64,000 bases of DNA from positions 43,660,741 through 43,724,740 of the forward strand of contig NC_062213.1 of NCBI RefSeq assembly GCF_902686445.1. The letters are read 5' to 3'. The notes under the pieces are model-generated. The model saw nothing but the letters and a program-made list of their open reading frames with translations, had not been told where the DNA came from and searched no databases. Position numbers and translations under genes: made by a program. Positions 35,478 through 46,990 of this stretch are shown here, piece after piece; the stretch's first letter is position 1; each line of letters opens with the position of its first letter. This DNA comes from Sciurus carolinensis (taxonomy: Eukaryota; Chordata; Mammalia; Rodentia; Sciuridae).

Positions 35478-36003
35478 TGCGAACTTGGATGAACCTACAC
35501 AAGCTGGTACCAGTTCACTACAGGTAATGTTGGATCACCATCCTGTTGCTATTACAGTGGAGGTGAAGCAAGAAGAAGACATTAAACCACCTCCTCCACT
35601 GGTTTTAAATCCTCAACACAGTGATATTTTAGAACAAAGAGAAGAACATGAATTAGTACATGTTATGGAAAGATCTTTGTCACCATCACTTTCCTCTGTT
35701 GATATGAGAATGACATCGTCTCCATCTTCTACTCCAAGGAGAGATGATTTTTTTCGGCATGAAAGTGGAGAACATTTTAGGTCACTATTAGGGTATGATC
35801 CTCAGATCCTGCAAATGTTGAAAGAGGAGCATCAGATAATTTTAGAAAATCAAAAAAATTTTGGATTATATGTTCAGGAAAAGAGGGATGGATTGAAAAG
35901 AAGGCAGCAGCTAGAGGAAGAGCTACTGAGAGCAAAAATTGAAGTGGAGAAGCTGAAAGCAATTCGCTTACGGCATGATCTACCTGACTATAATAGTCTC
36001 TGA
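35478..36003 (+). CDS. FSBP: FSBP coding exon 2: residues 125-299 and stop
   Basis: The acceptor gctgtag ends at 35477; the stop TGA is 36001-36003. Together with exon 1 the reading frame is 900 bases, 299 residues, the length I know for mammalian FSBP. Features: a VKQEED stretch (154-159) that fits a sumoylation consensus, a PPPP run (163-166), a Ser/Thr/Pro-rich middle, and a charged C-terminal helix of about 60 residues ([13 protein letters not shown], then [17 protein letters not shown]) likely to form a coiled coil for self-association. The frame is intact. An antisense frame over it (35777-35962) is a shadow. A T run directly follows the stop. Confidence 0.96.
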
Positions 36004-36384
36004 GTTTTTTTTTTTTTTTTTAAGTCTTTCAGTATGATAATTTTAATTTTGTCCAACATTACTTTAGGAATATCCTGAAGCAGAATAGATATTGGAAAAT
36101 GCTATTATGGAGAAACTTTTGACATGATTTCTTTCTTTTTTTTGAGGCATGATTTCCTTTTTAGATATCAAAACTTACTGATGTGTTGATTGGTAATATT
36201 TTTCATCATCTTCCCCAATTTATTTTTAATAATCATTAAAATATATACAAATATGAATGTGTATGTATACACATTCTTTCAAAGTTCTGTCTTCAGCAGT
36301 TTTTGTTAGAACTTTGAAAGCTATAAAGGTTTTAGTCAGTCCAATTTGGAAACTATATTGACTTAATAACAAGAAGCTTCTCAG
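36004..36384 (+). other. FSBP: Probable FSBP 3' UTR, proximal part
   Basis: AT-rich sequence after the stop. I cannot place the polyadenylation site: an AATAAA occurs at 37538-37543, and nearer weak variants exist. Confidence 0.45.
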
Positions 36385-36482
36385 TGAGGCTGCAGATGCA
36401 GCTTGGTGGTAGAGTTCTTGCCTAGCATGTATAAGGCCCTGGGTTTGATCCCAGTACGACTGCCACCACTACTGCTTGTGTA
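36385..36482 (+). mobile_element. ID SINE, diverged
   Basis: ggctgcagatgcagcttggt head to gtttgatcccagtacgactg. Confidence 0.78.
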
Positions 36483-36487
36483 TGACA

Positions 36488-36848
36488 CTTTTTTTTTTTT
36501 TTTTAATTATAGCTTTATTTATAGTTATTCACAGTGGTTAGATTAATACTGACAAACTCATACATGCATGGAAATCATTTTCAGTTCATGATCCCCACTT
36601 TTTCCTTCCCATCCTCCCTCCCCTCTCCCATTCTTCCTCTACTCTACTACTTCCTCTATTCCTTTTGCTCATCTATTAATTCATATTCGATTGGTTCTTT
36701 ATGTTATTCTATCCTTCCCTCCCCCTTTATTTTATTCTAGCTTCTACATACAAGGGGAAATGTTTGACCTTTGAATTTCTGAGGTTGGCTGATTTCACAT
36801 AGCATGATATTCTCCATTTCCATCCATTTCCTGGCAAATGCCACAATT
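36488..36848 (-). mobile_element. L1 3' end, 5' truncated
   Basis: T run, then L1 3' UTR sequence (gacaaactcatacatgcatg) and the start of the ORF2 tail. The same 3' UTR type occurs at 63172-63606, a second L1 subfamily distinct from that at 50330. Confidence 0.8.
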
Positions 36849-38049
36849 TCATTATGACATAGTTTTTTATGTTTTCATCTTTGAAGGAGCCTTAGATTTT
36901 AGGGGTGGAGGAAATGGAAAATACTTTTCCCCTCCTCTTCAATTTAGAGGTAATGAAACAGGTCAAAGGGGGAACTTAGTGACATGGCTTGAGGTAATAA
37001 AGCAATGGCAGAGCAAGGACCAGTACTCACTTTTTCTTTGTGTATCTCTGCCCCTCCCCCTAATTTATTCTATACAAGTAAAAATCTGCTAAAATATTCG
37101 CCGGATTTCTAGATTTGAAACTATGAAGAATTTATTTCATTAAAGTTGCTTTTAGGCCTTGCAACGTAGCTTAGCAGTAGAGTGCTTGACTAGTATACAT
37201 TAGGTCCTAGGTTCAATCTGTAGGATCACAAACAACAGAGCAACAAAGAATTACTGTTAACAATTATTAGGTCATAAAACCAAGGGAATCATATTATCCC
37301 ATACCCTTTCTCTTTTTTGTTCTGTAAATCGAGATCAGATATCATACTGAAGTTGTATTTTGACTGTGTAAAGTTATATTCTGTTTCATTTTAAATTTAT
37401 TGTTCTGAAATAGGTTTCTTTAACAGTAAAATCAGAATAAAAAAATGAAAATTTTACTTTGAAAGTAGGAAAAAATGTTTATAATTTAACGAGATAGCCT
37501 TGTTTTGGATAAACATTGCTATTTTAATATTTGTGGAAATAAAACGTTGATTTTTAAAAAACATACTAAATTCTGTTAAATTTTTATTATGTGTTTTACT
37601 TAAGAATATCTATTTTGGTGGGATTTTGTTGAGGAAGAATTTTAAACCAAGCTTGAGAATGGGTAGCTAAAGTTTCAGCAATACAGAGAGAAAGTATGTT
37701 TGAAGTCAGAGTGAGCACTTGAAAAAAGCAATGGAGAGTGGGAAAAAGTAGATCAGGGTGTGCAAGCACAAATGGAGTGCTAAGCCAGTGATTTTAAGTG
37801 AGATTATAGAGAGCCAATTCATACTGTGGTAACCAGGACTTGTCTTTGGAGGTAGCTTTTTGTTTAGCTTGAGTAGAATTTTACATGCAGGAGTAAACCA
37901 GAAACCTGCCATTTATATAATATTTTTCAATTTTAAAACATTCACAAATAATTCAAAATGTTTTTAAGATACCATACAGACATGTGAGTGAGCTTCATTC
38001 AACCATGGAACTTCCAGTTTGTGACTTTTGGAGTAGAGCTATCATTCTC
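36849..38049. other. RAD54B: Intronic stretch with one ID SINE
   Basis: Contains an ID SINE at 37154-37237 (ttgcaacgtagcttagcagt) and an AATAAA at 37538-37543. 37620-37810 may be part of an ancient repeat. No gene. Confidence 0.55.
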
Positions 38050-38188
38050 CAAGTGTGGGGCTTTGTAACATCAGCATCACTTGAAAACATTTTAGAAATT
38101 CCAGTTGAATCAGAAACTCTGAAGATGGGGGTCCTGCGGTCTTTTGTAATGTGCCCTCTATGGATTCTGATGCGGGTTAAACTTTGAG
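38050..38188 (+). mobile_element. hAT-Charlie (MER5-like) fossil
   Basis: ctccaagtgtggggctttgt and tcagaaactctgaagatggg followed by gattctgatgcgggttaaac resemble non-autonomous hAT-Charlie elements. Confidence 0.55.
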
Positions 38189-38202
38189 AGTCATGAAATA
38201 AG

Positions 38203-38392
38203 AGTTTTTTTTTTTTTTTTTAAACAATATTGGGGATTAAATCCAGGAGTGCTCTACTACTGAGCTGTATCTCCACCCCTTTTTAGTTTTTATTTTGAGA
38301 CAGGATCTTACTAAGTAGCCCAAGGATAATGTGGAACTTGCAATCCTCCTATCTCAGCTTCCTGAGTTGAGGTGCCCCATTGTACGTGGCTT
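38203..38392 (-). mobile_element. B1-ID composite SINE, diverged
   Basis: T run, ID half (attggggattaaatccagga) and B1 half to gtacgtggctt. Confidence 0.8.
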
Positions 38393-40577
38393 GAAATAGA
38401 GTATTTTACAATCTAGCATGGTGCCTACGTCATGTTAGATACTCAAAAATTTTTGTGAAAAAGCACAAAAGTTGAAGTGAGTGAAGGGTTATCAATTTGG
38501 ATGTTGGTTGATGCCAGATAATGGATTATGTTAAATGTTATTTTTAAGGAGTCAGACTTAACTGGCAAATGTTTGATTATGGAGACAATATGATTAGAGC
38601 TGTGATTTAGGAAGAGTATAGTAACATTTAGGAGTAGGCATTGTAGTGAGAGAATATTTAATTGGAAATTTAGATTATGGCTACAAAAACAAACAAAACT
38701 CTATGGGTACTATTTTAGCTTGTTGGTTACTTAATTGGTTGAATTAAAAAAGCTTTTTATATCTTCTATTAGAATTAAGTTTTTTATTATAGAAATGCAT
38801 ATATATATCATATCCTTTTGATAATTTTATCTTTCTTTAATCTGTACTATGACTTTCCTTTGAGTGTCATGAGTTTTCTAATTTGAGGTAATATTTTTAT
38901 AATATAATTCTAGTAAATACTTCTTTACAGTAGACACCTTTACTTTTTGAAATTAGAATAGAGATTGTTTTATGAAATTTAATCATATGATGATTTCAGC
39001 ATGCTACCACTTGAAATTGATAATGAATGTTCAATTTGAGTATTGACTTTATATAACAAAATCAGTTTTCCAAAATGTGTTTTGTGGAATGTTAATTCTG
39101 TGAGATGTTTTTAGAATATTTCTCTGTTCATAAAAGTACAACATATATCTTTTGGTAGTTTGGTTCTAAAGTCATTGTGGAAGGTAAAAAAAAAAATTCA
39201 TGTATATACAAAATGGTATGTATGTATATTGCCTTTGAAAATTCCTTTACTGCCCATCAGATGGCATAATCTGGTATAATTGTATTTTTCTCCAGAATCA
39301 TTCAAGTTTGGTTGTTTCAGGTGACACAGTTCCCTAGCATTTAGGACTGTGCAGATTAAGAAACTTTATTTTCATGTATTTTTAAACACCAGAATTACGT
39401 TCATTGTATTAAGTGTACTGAAGCAATTTTTTCTGAGTCTATCTTGTTTGATTTTGATTTGCAAAAGTTTAAATGTATGTAATTCTCTATTCTCTAACCA
39501 CTTCCTTTCTGCAAACATGATTACCATAGTGCAGTTTATAAGAATTCCTAAATAAAGAAAATTGCTCGTTTGACCACTGAACCTTTTTTTTGGAGGCTGT
39601 TTATTATCCTTCAAAATATCTTAGGGAAATTCTGAGGTAAACACCTTCCCCGCCTTTTTTTTCTTTTTGATATCGAAATATTTTGAGTTTGGGGACTACT
39701 TACCAATTTCCATTAGCAGTTTTTATTGAGGACAATATCACTAAAAGGAGAAAGAAATTCTGCTAGTGCCAGTGAAGTATACATTGAAGCTTCTAGACAT
39801 CGTGCGTATGGAGCTTTATCTATAAAATGTAGCACTGGGAAAATATTGATGAGTGATTTTATTTGATTTTAGATTTGATTCTGTAGAAGTATTTTAAATT
39901 TGAAAAATAAATTGAAAGGTTTTTTCATTTAATGTATTAATCTAGGTAGCGGATAAGTTATTTTTGCCAACTTCCTGTCTTCCTTTTATCCATATGAGCT
40001 TAAATGGAGATGTTATTTTTATTACAACTTACGGTTTTTCTAAACTATGTATGATTTATAATGGTATCCTGAGAAAAGTTTAATTTTCTCATTTCTAACA
40101 TGTCAGGTTTCTTGGAATATTAAAATTCTTTTCATGTAATGAGACAGCTTTTATTATTTCATTTTTGAAAGAGTCGATCTTCCCTTTTCCATCTTTATTT
40201 ATGTGAAAATGTTTAAAATATGAATTATTTTCCATGTGCTTCTTTTAGAACAATATCAAATTTTAAAGACCTATTTAAATATCTTAGAGTGCAATAAATT
40301 GTATTTAATATATACCATTGATGATGGTGGTTAAACAAATCATTTATTAATACTTATTCTTTTAATTATGAGTAGTAACATTATATTGATTTGTATATTT
40401 TTTTATTGCCATAGGACAAAGAATTCAATACAATAGAGATGAAATTTTTTGATGAGGCATAATTGAAATAAATTTGTTTAGATGATTGTATAATACCAAA
40501 TGTACCTGTCTAAATATTATATTTTTTTCAAATGTCAAGACCCATAAATTCTCAAAATCAAAATTTGATAGTGAGGG
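38393..40577. other. RAD54B: Intronic stretch without recognised features
   Basis: AT-rich, repeat-poor apart from possible ancient repeat traces at 38460-38690. No supported coding frame. Confidence 0.45.
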
Positions 40578-40690
40578 CTGGGGTTGTAGCTCAGTGGCAG
40601 AGGGCCTGCCTAGCACGGGTGAGGCTCTGGTTTAGATCCTTAGCACTACATAAAAACAAATAAAAATAGAGGTTAAATTCTTAAAAAAAA
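40578..40690 (+). mobile_element. ID SINE, long-tail subfamily
   Basis: ggctggggttgtagctcagt head and cactacataaaaacaaataa tail. Confidence 0.88.
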
Positions 40691-41020
40691 ATTGATAGTG
40701 AATTTGATTGTAAATAAGAATTAAATGAAATATTGTTGCATACTTAAATACAAGAGTAAATTCTACTGAAACATTAACAGAATCATACTAAATCTTTGTA
40801 TACAATTTTGAGATTTAATTTTTTATATATCTTTTAAATTGATTAAAACTAGTATTTATGATTTGAAATTAAGTTTTCAATAGCTTTGTAAATAGTGGAA
40901 AGCAAAATAAATGAGTGAACACAAAAATACCAATCAAGTCAACCCAGGCAATTAAAAAAAAAATGGACGTATTAGTATTACACTTTACTGATCTTTTGTG
41001 TTTCAAAAATATGTGTGGTG

Positions 41021-41192
41021 CTGGGTGTGGTGATGCACAGGTTGAGGCAGGAGGATTGTAAGTTTGAGGCCAGCCTGGACAAGTTAGCAAGATCTTGTCT
41101 CAAAATCAAAATTAAACAGGGGTTGGGGCTTGGGATGTACCACAGTGGTAGAGCACCCCTGGGTTCAATCCTCAGCACTACCAAAAAAAAAA
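41021..41192 (+). mobile_element. B1-ID composite SINE
   Basis: gctgggtgtggtgatgcaca head with a small deletion in B1, then ggggcttgggatgtaccaca and an A tail. Confidence 0.87.
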
Positions 41193-41340
41193 CAAGTATG
41201 GAATTCACAAAGGTTTTTATAAACCCCAACATTTTTATTAAGAAACCCATCAAGCATACAAGAAAAAGTTGAAAGAATTTCATAATAAATATTCATATGC
41301 CTACCACTTAGATTTTGCTTGACATAATGCTTGATTAGAG

Positions 41341-41432
41341 CAGGCCATATAGCACATCTTGTAGAGTGCCAGCCTCTCATGCTGGAGGCCCAGGTTCGAG
41401 TCCCCAGCACTCTGGGGTTCTGGAAATAACAA
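41341..41432 (+). mobile_element. tRNA-like retroinsertion, not an ordinary ID
   Basis: A 92-bp insertion flanked by perfect 19-bp direct repeats (acataatgcttgattagag, 41322-41340 and 41433-41451). It has a consensus Pol III B box (ggttcgagtcc, 41393-41403) and a 5-bp stem ccagc/gctgg around a 7-base loop ctctcat. The loop would place CTC as anticodon, as in tRNA-Glu. The D-arm fit is poor and there is only a short A-rich tail. It could be a tRNA retropseudogene or a rare SINE family. Confidence 0.65.
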
Positions 41433-41790
41433 ACATAATGCTTGATTAGAGAACTTATACATTTGACTTTTTTAAAAAGTTTTTATATGTATTTTGTAGT
41501 TATAGGTGGACACAATATCTTTATTTTTTTATTTTTATGTGGTGCTGAGGATCGAACCCAGGACCTCGCATGCTAGGCAAACATTCTACCACTGAGCCAC
41601 AATCCCAGCCCATACATTTGACTTTTAAGAAATTGCCAAACCTGTTCCCAAAATGATTATACCATTTTACAATTCAATCAATAGCATGTTTTCATTTTTA
41701 AAATAAAGCTTTACATGTTCAATAATCAGAATGTCAGAATTGAAATTGAATAAGTTCTAATATTTCAATGAATTAAAAATATCAATTAAT
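41433..41790. repeat. Copy A of a local duplication
   Basis: Matches 43046-43255 in order and orientation once the ID SINE at 41472-41610 is removed. Shared landmarks: acataatgcttgattag, catttgac, and an aaataaagcttt-catgttcaataa segment. Confidence 0.75.
41472..41610 (-). mobile_element. ID SINE, long-tail subfamily, with 15-bp target duplication
   Basis: gtggtgctgaggatcgaacc to gagccacaatcccagcc. Perfect repeats atacatttgactttt lie at 41457-41471 and 41612-41626. Confidence 0.92.
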
Positions 41791-41850
41791 GTTTTACTAT
41801 ATTTGCTTTATTGAATATTTATCTATACTTTTTTTTTTAAGAAAAACACT

Positions 41851-41946
41851 GAGCCAGGTGTGGTGGTGCACACCTGTCAAAACCAGCCTCAGCAAAAGCG
41901 AGGCTGCTAAGCAACTCAGTGAGACCCTATCTTTAAATAAAATAAA
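41851..41946 (+). mobile_element. B1-ID composite SINE, internally deleted
   Basis: B1 head (gccaggtgtggtggtgcaca) joined to cagtgagaccctatctttaa; the ID half is missing. Confidence 0.8.
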
Positions 41947-42594
41947 GTTATATTGCTTTGCTAGGAAAGGAGAAACACAGAGTACTCCTTCCCAGAGTCT
42001 GTGTCTTAGATCTTCTGGAGACATCCCTTATTCCTGTGGTGGGTGTGTGCTCAAGGACAGATAACTTTCCTAGGATGGGAAAGAAAGGTAATCCTTATTA
42101 CGCCTTGTTATTCCTCTGGTCTCAGTATATTGTACTACCTGGTGTTTAAGCCAAAAATTTAGGAGCCATTCTTTATTATTGTATTTCCCTAACTCCACAC
42201 CCAGTCCATTAGCTCATTCTGTTGGCCCTACCCTCAAAAGAACCTCTGAAACTAATTCCTTTTCACCATCTACATTGGGACCAGCCTCAAGAAAAACATT
42301 TTAAAACATGTTGCAGAATTAGAATAGTTTACCCCTAATTGTTTCAACATTACTGAGTTTGATATTTATTTACATACAAATAAATATTTGTGTAGTTTTT
42401 AGGTAAAACACAAACCTTAAATGTACAATTTGATAAGTTTTGGAAAATACCTACATTTGTATTGCTCAAACCCCAGTGAGGATTTAAAATGGTATAAGAA
42501 TTGGAGGAAAAGAAAGGTGGATTTGGAGGAGTCTGGGTTAGCCTGAACCCTGCTGATTTAAGATGAATCATTCCACATAGTGGGAAAGAATTTA

Positions 42595-42668
42595 CAATGT
42601 TAGCTCTGTGGTAGCCTAGTTTGGTTGAGGCCCTGGGTTCAACCCCCAGTACCAGGCATACACACAAA
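42595..42668 (+). mobile_element. ID SINE, 5' part diverged
   Basis: Body tgaggccctgggttcaaccc and ccagtaccagg end. Confidence 0.7.
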
Positions 42669-42889
42669 AGATATAGAATGTTATCATCAGAAAGTTCCTC
42701 CTGTCTCTTCCTAATTAATCTCCTGGCACCTTAGGCAACCATTGTTCTAATTGTTTAAAAATCTTGCTTAGGTTTTTCCTGTTCTAGAACTTCATGGAAC
42801 CAGGCAGTATGCATATTTTCTTCTTTTTTAACTTAGTGTTTACTTAGGTTAACTTAGTGTTTTTAATATTCACCCAATTTCATATATTG

Positions 42890-43262
42890 AATTAGTAGTT
42901 CATTGCTTTTTATTGCTGTATAGTATTTCATTGTATAGATGTATCAGTTTAATCCATTTTCTTTTGATGGACTTCTGGGAAATTTCCAGAATTTGGCTCT
43001 TATGTATAAATATTTTATGAATATCCTTCTACAAATTTTTGTGGACATAATGCTTGATTAGGAAATTTTACATTTGACCTTTAAGAAACTGCCAGACCTT
43101 TTCCCCAAAGTGATTGTACTATTTTATACTTCAATCAACAGTATATGAGTTTTTTTTTTTTAAATAAAGCTTTGCATGTTCAATAACTGGAATGTCATAA
43201 CTGAAATCGATGAATAACTTATCTGATATTTAAATGAATTAAAAATGTCAAGCAGATAATTT
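42890..43262 (-). repeat. Old L1 tail fragment and copy B of the local duplication
   Basis: 42890-43150 resembles an L1 ORF2 tail (tttattgctgtatagtattt; aaagtgattgtactatttta). 43046-43255 is the partner of 41433-41790, and the similarity extends past the L1-like part. Confidence 0.65.
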
Positions 43263-43696
43263 AGATACCTAGATTTTTTTTCATTTTTGTACTTACTGCA
43301 TATATTCTCTGATGTGAGGTATTGAAATATGATGAACTGTGTAGTCTTTGTCATCCTCAAAAAGTGTATTCAGAAAATGATCTTTAATGCAAAGAAGTAT
43401 CTTCTAAGTTTATTTTACACATAATGTTATTTGTACTTAGTTGACATTCACTTTCTTTTATTGGGTAAAGAAAACTATGGCTGATTATCTGTTTGAAGGG
43501 ATTTGTATATTAATGTTTATATGTTTTTTGGTGTAATAAAACTTTGTCTTAAATTTATATTGCAGTTATATGTTAATGTATGTTAAAAGTTTAAGAGATT
43601 TGGTAATTTTGAAACTCAAAAACAATTTGCAAGACTATTTGCATTCTTTATTATATGAGATATTTTAAATTTTATTTGTACCATTGAAGACAACAT

Positions 43697-43827
43697 TAAA
43701 TTTTTTTTTTAATTTTAGTTGGCAATGGACCTTTATTTTATTTATTTATATGCAGTGCTGAGAATCAAACCCAGTACCTCGCACGTGGTAGACAAGCTCT
43801 CTGCCACTGAGCCACAACCCCAGCCTG
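43697..43827 (-). mobile_element. ID SINE, long-tail subfamily
   Basis: T-rich tail, gcagtgctgagaatcaaacc, then actgagccacaaccccagcc. Confidence 0.87.
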
Positions 43828-44252
43828 AAAACAACTTTTGGGTTTATAATATTAAATACTTGCAGTTGTGGGATGTATAATTAAGTCATCCTATACTTAG
43901 GAATCACTCATTAAGATGTTAATTCCCACTCTTAATAGTAAATGACATCTTCTGCAAAGCATGGTTCCAAACATCCTTACCTTATGAAACTTCCTGATAG
44001 ACCTTCATGTGATATGTTCATGCAGACCTACTGATTTGGGAAGTACATTACAGGATCAAGGGGGACTTTGATCAGAAACAGTTTAGAAATAAAATTATTG
44101 TTAGATTGGAATTTTTAGAGTGGTTAAGTCAGTGTTTTCTATTGTACAAGTAGTCTAAATTTAGGAGGTTGTGATGTTCCACCATCCCATGTTCTCAATG
44201 ATCTTCATTGTACTTTTTGGAGTTAACCTCTCTTACCTGCCCTAGTAGATGA

Positions 44253-44459
44253 ATTTTTTTTTTTTTTTTTTTTTTTTTAAACAGTATTGAGGGTTGAACC
44301 CAGGGTGTTCTGTCACTGAGCTACATTCCTAGCCCTTTTTTCTTTTCATTTGGAACAGGGTCCTGCTAAGTTGCCAAGACTGGCCTAGAACTTGTGATTC
44401 TTCTGCCTCAGCTTCCCCAGTAGCTGGTATTACAGGCATGCACCACCATGCCCGGCACC
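44253..44459 (-). mobile_element. B1-ID composite SINE with long A tail
   Basis: 23-base T run, then a nearly full-length minus-orientation copy to gcatgcaccaccatgcccgg. Confidence 0.9.
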
Positions 44460-45481
44460 TAAATAGTATTTTAAATGGGACTGATGGGAACAGGGCAAGG
44501 GTAAAATGATGATGACAGTAGTAAACATTTAGGGAAAATTTTCTATGTGACAAGTACGGTTCTAAGCATTTTACATCTCTAATGTTCATGATCAGTTTGT
44601 AAGATAGGTATTAATATTACTTTCATTTTATATATTCATAAACTGTCACAAAGGGTTTAATAAGTACTTTTCAGGGCCACCTAACTATTAAGTGGTAGAA
44701 TCTAAGATTCATACACATGCAGTCTGGCGCCATGGTTTGTGCTGTTCCTTTGCTCTGAAAGAGTATATTAAAGCTGAAGAGTCTAAGGCTATTTCAAAGT
44801 TAATTATGAATTATTTCTGAGTTCCCAGAATTTAATTATTATCTTTTGTTTAGTTCAGCTTTTTTTTTTTTTCTTGCTAGTGGTGGTATTGGGGTGTTCT
44901 TGGATATAACAATAATTCATTTAGACAGTGAAAATACAACAATATTTGATCTAGGATGTTTTTCCTAGCCATTTTGCTAAGACATTGTTTTTACCCTGCC
45001 TTAGGGCAATCTTGGACTATTTAAAGGAAATTAGGTTTTTCTCTTAGATAACCTAATAAAAAGCAGAAGACCACATTTTTAAAAAGCAGAAAGGTATTGT
45101 CAGTGCTTTATTTGATTCATAGTAACTACAGCTGGTAGTATTATGTAAGAACTAATTAAAATTGGTTAAAATTGCACAACACAAAATTTTGTAGAGTTCA
45201 AAAACTAGTCAAATCATTCCATCTTTTTTGTTATCACTAAAATCATTCAAACGTTCTCTGGGAGATCATGCTTGGTAAAACAACAAAAAGAACATATTGA
45301 CAATTTATCTGAAAACTGGCCAATATATTTTGACTAAAAATTGGTGAATTATACAATCTTGATTAAATTTAGTTATACAAAATGAGCAAATTACTTTTGT
45401 TAGAAATTGTGGTTATAAAAAACTCCTGTTGGTAAAAGCTGTAATCAGTAAGATATGATACAGAAAGAAGTGACTGATGAG
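44460..45481. other. RAD54B: Intronic stretch without recognised features
   Basis: 44500-44740 may be an old repeat (ttctaagcattttacatctc). No supported gene. Confidence 0.45.
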
Positions 45482-45606
45482 GGGCTGGGGTTGTGGCTCA
45501 GTGGTAGAGTGCTCGCCTAGCATGTGTGAGGCACTGAGTTCAATCCTCAGCACCACATAAAAATAAATAAAAATAAAGTTTTATGTCCATCTACAGTTAA
45601 AAATGT
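45482..45606 (+). mobile_element. ID SINE, long-tail subfamily
   Basis: ggggctggggttgtggctca head, cagcaccacataaaaataaa spacer and gtccatctacag tail. Confidence 0.92.
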
Positions 45607-46079
45607 TTTTTAAAAAAGAAGTGGCTAATGACTCTTTCTTATAAAGTTTACTTGGGAAATAATTGATCTGAAGGAACCAGACTTCAAAGTGAAAACAAAT
45701 GATTTATTTTCTAAAGCTATTTTCCAGATGAAAACTGATTTTGAGATAATTCCATCTTTATTAAATATTTTCAAAAACATGAAGTCAAAATGTATCTACA
45801 GTCAAAATGGCAGTTTTGAAGGATACCTATTGTCTGTGAATATGTTGAAGAACAAAGTCAAAACACACCACTCATCTCAGGATTTGAAGTACAGTGGGGA
45901 AGGCTGATTCTAAGTAATTTGTTATATAATTAATTGTTGAAATAATGGTGAAATAATAGGGCGACTTGATTTAATCTGTTAAACAGGGAAATTTATACAG
46001 AAGAGTGAGTACAAATTTAGTTAAGTGTGTTAGAGGAAGACAAGTAAAAGACCCTTTGACAGTTCCTTGAGAACTATGA
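45607..46079. other. Intronic stretch with an unassigned short frame
   Basis: A 72-codon frame (45689-45907) is present but I recognise no domain or splice context; AT-rich chance frame is likely. Confidence 0.4.
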
Positions 46080-46990
46080 ATTTTAAGCAAGAGGGATACA
46101 TGTTCAGATTTATATTTAAAAATAACTAATAAATGTAGAGTATGGTTTTAAGAAACAGTGGAATAAAAAGAACTCAATAGATCTGTAGGGAAATTCCTGT
46201 AATAGTTCAGAAATCTTTGTGAGATTTTTTTGAAATAAGTGGAGGCAACAGAGAAGGCAAATAGTACATAACTTTGAGAACTATGTAGAGGGTCAAATTG
46301 TCTGGATTATGTGGTTGATTAGCTGTGGGACTGAGAAAGTGGAAAGTATTAAGGATGATTTCCAATTTTCCAACTTGAACAAGGATAGGACAGGAAACTG
46401 AAGGAGCTGTAGTTTTTGGAGAGAAGATGAATGGACACAAATAATATGAGATATTGGTTAGACATCCATGTGGACATGGTGGAGACAATTGGGTATACAG
46501 ATACACAAATCTAGAGTTGTGGTCTGGGTTAGAGACAAAAAAAGTTGTTAGTACATGGAGAATATCGAAGCCATGGGGATGGAAGAGCTAATTTAAGGTA
46601 TGCATGAGAGTAGAAGAAGGACTAGTACTAAGTTCTTAAGAACTCCAGTAGAAAGCTTAGATAAAGAAGTATGAATTGACAAAAGATGTCTATGAGCAGC
46701 AGCCAACAAAGAGGAAAATTTTAAGGGTGTTCAAGAGCTCCAAAAATAGAGTTCATATTTCAAGAAGGAAGTAATAAGCACCGCCCAATGCTTTTGAGAA
46801 CTTTATATAGGAATAAAAAATAACCTGGATCTATTGATAACTCCTAAGTGACCCTTGACATTTGCAGTTCTGGGGAGAGGATGATACTATAAGTTAGATT
46901 GGAGTAGTTGGAGAGTGGGAAATTGAATAGAGGTAATGACTGGGGTGTTTGGATACTTGAAGTAGAAACAATGGAAGTAGACAACTTTTT
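46080..46990 (+). repeat. Ancient interspersed repeat, family not named
   Basis: gaggcaacagagaaggcaaa, ttagacatccatgtggacat and gaactccagtagaaagctta appear in the order of a widespread old mammalian repeat. Strongly diverged. Confidence 0.45.

Noticed and set aside
45689..45907. 72-codon plus-strand frame
   Set aside because: AT-rich, no recognised family, no exon signals that join it to RAD54B in a fitting phase.
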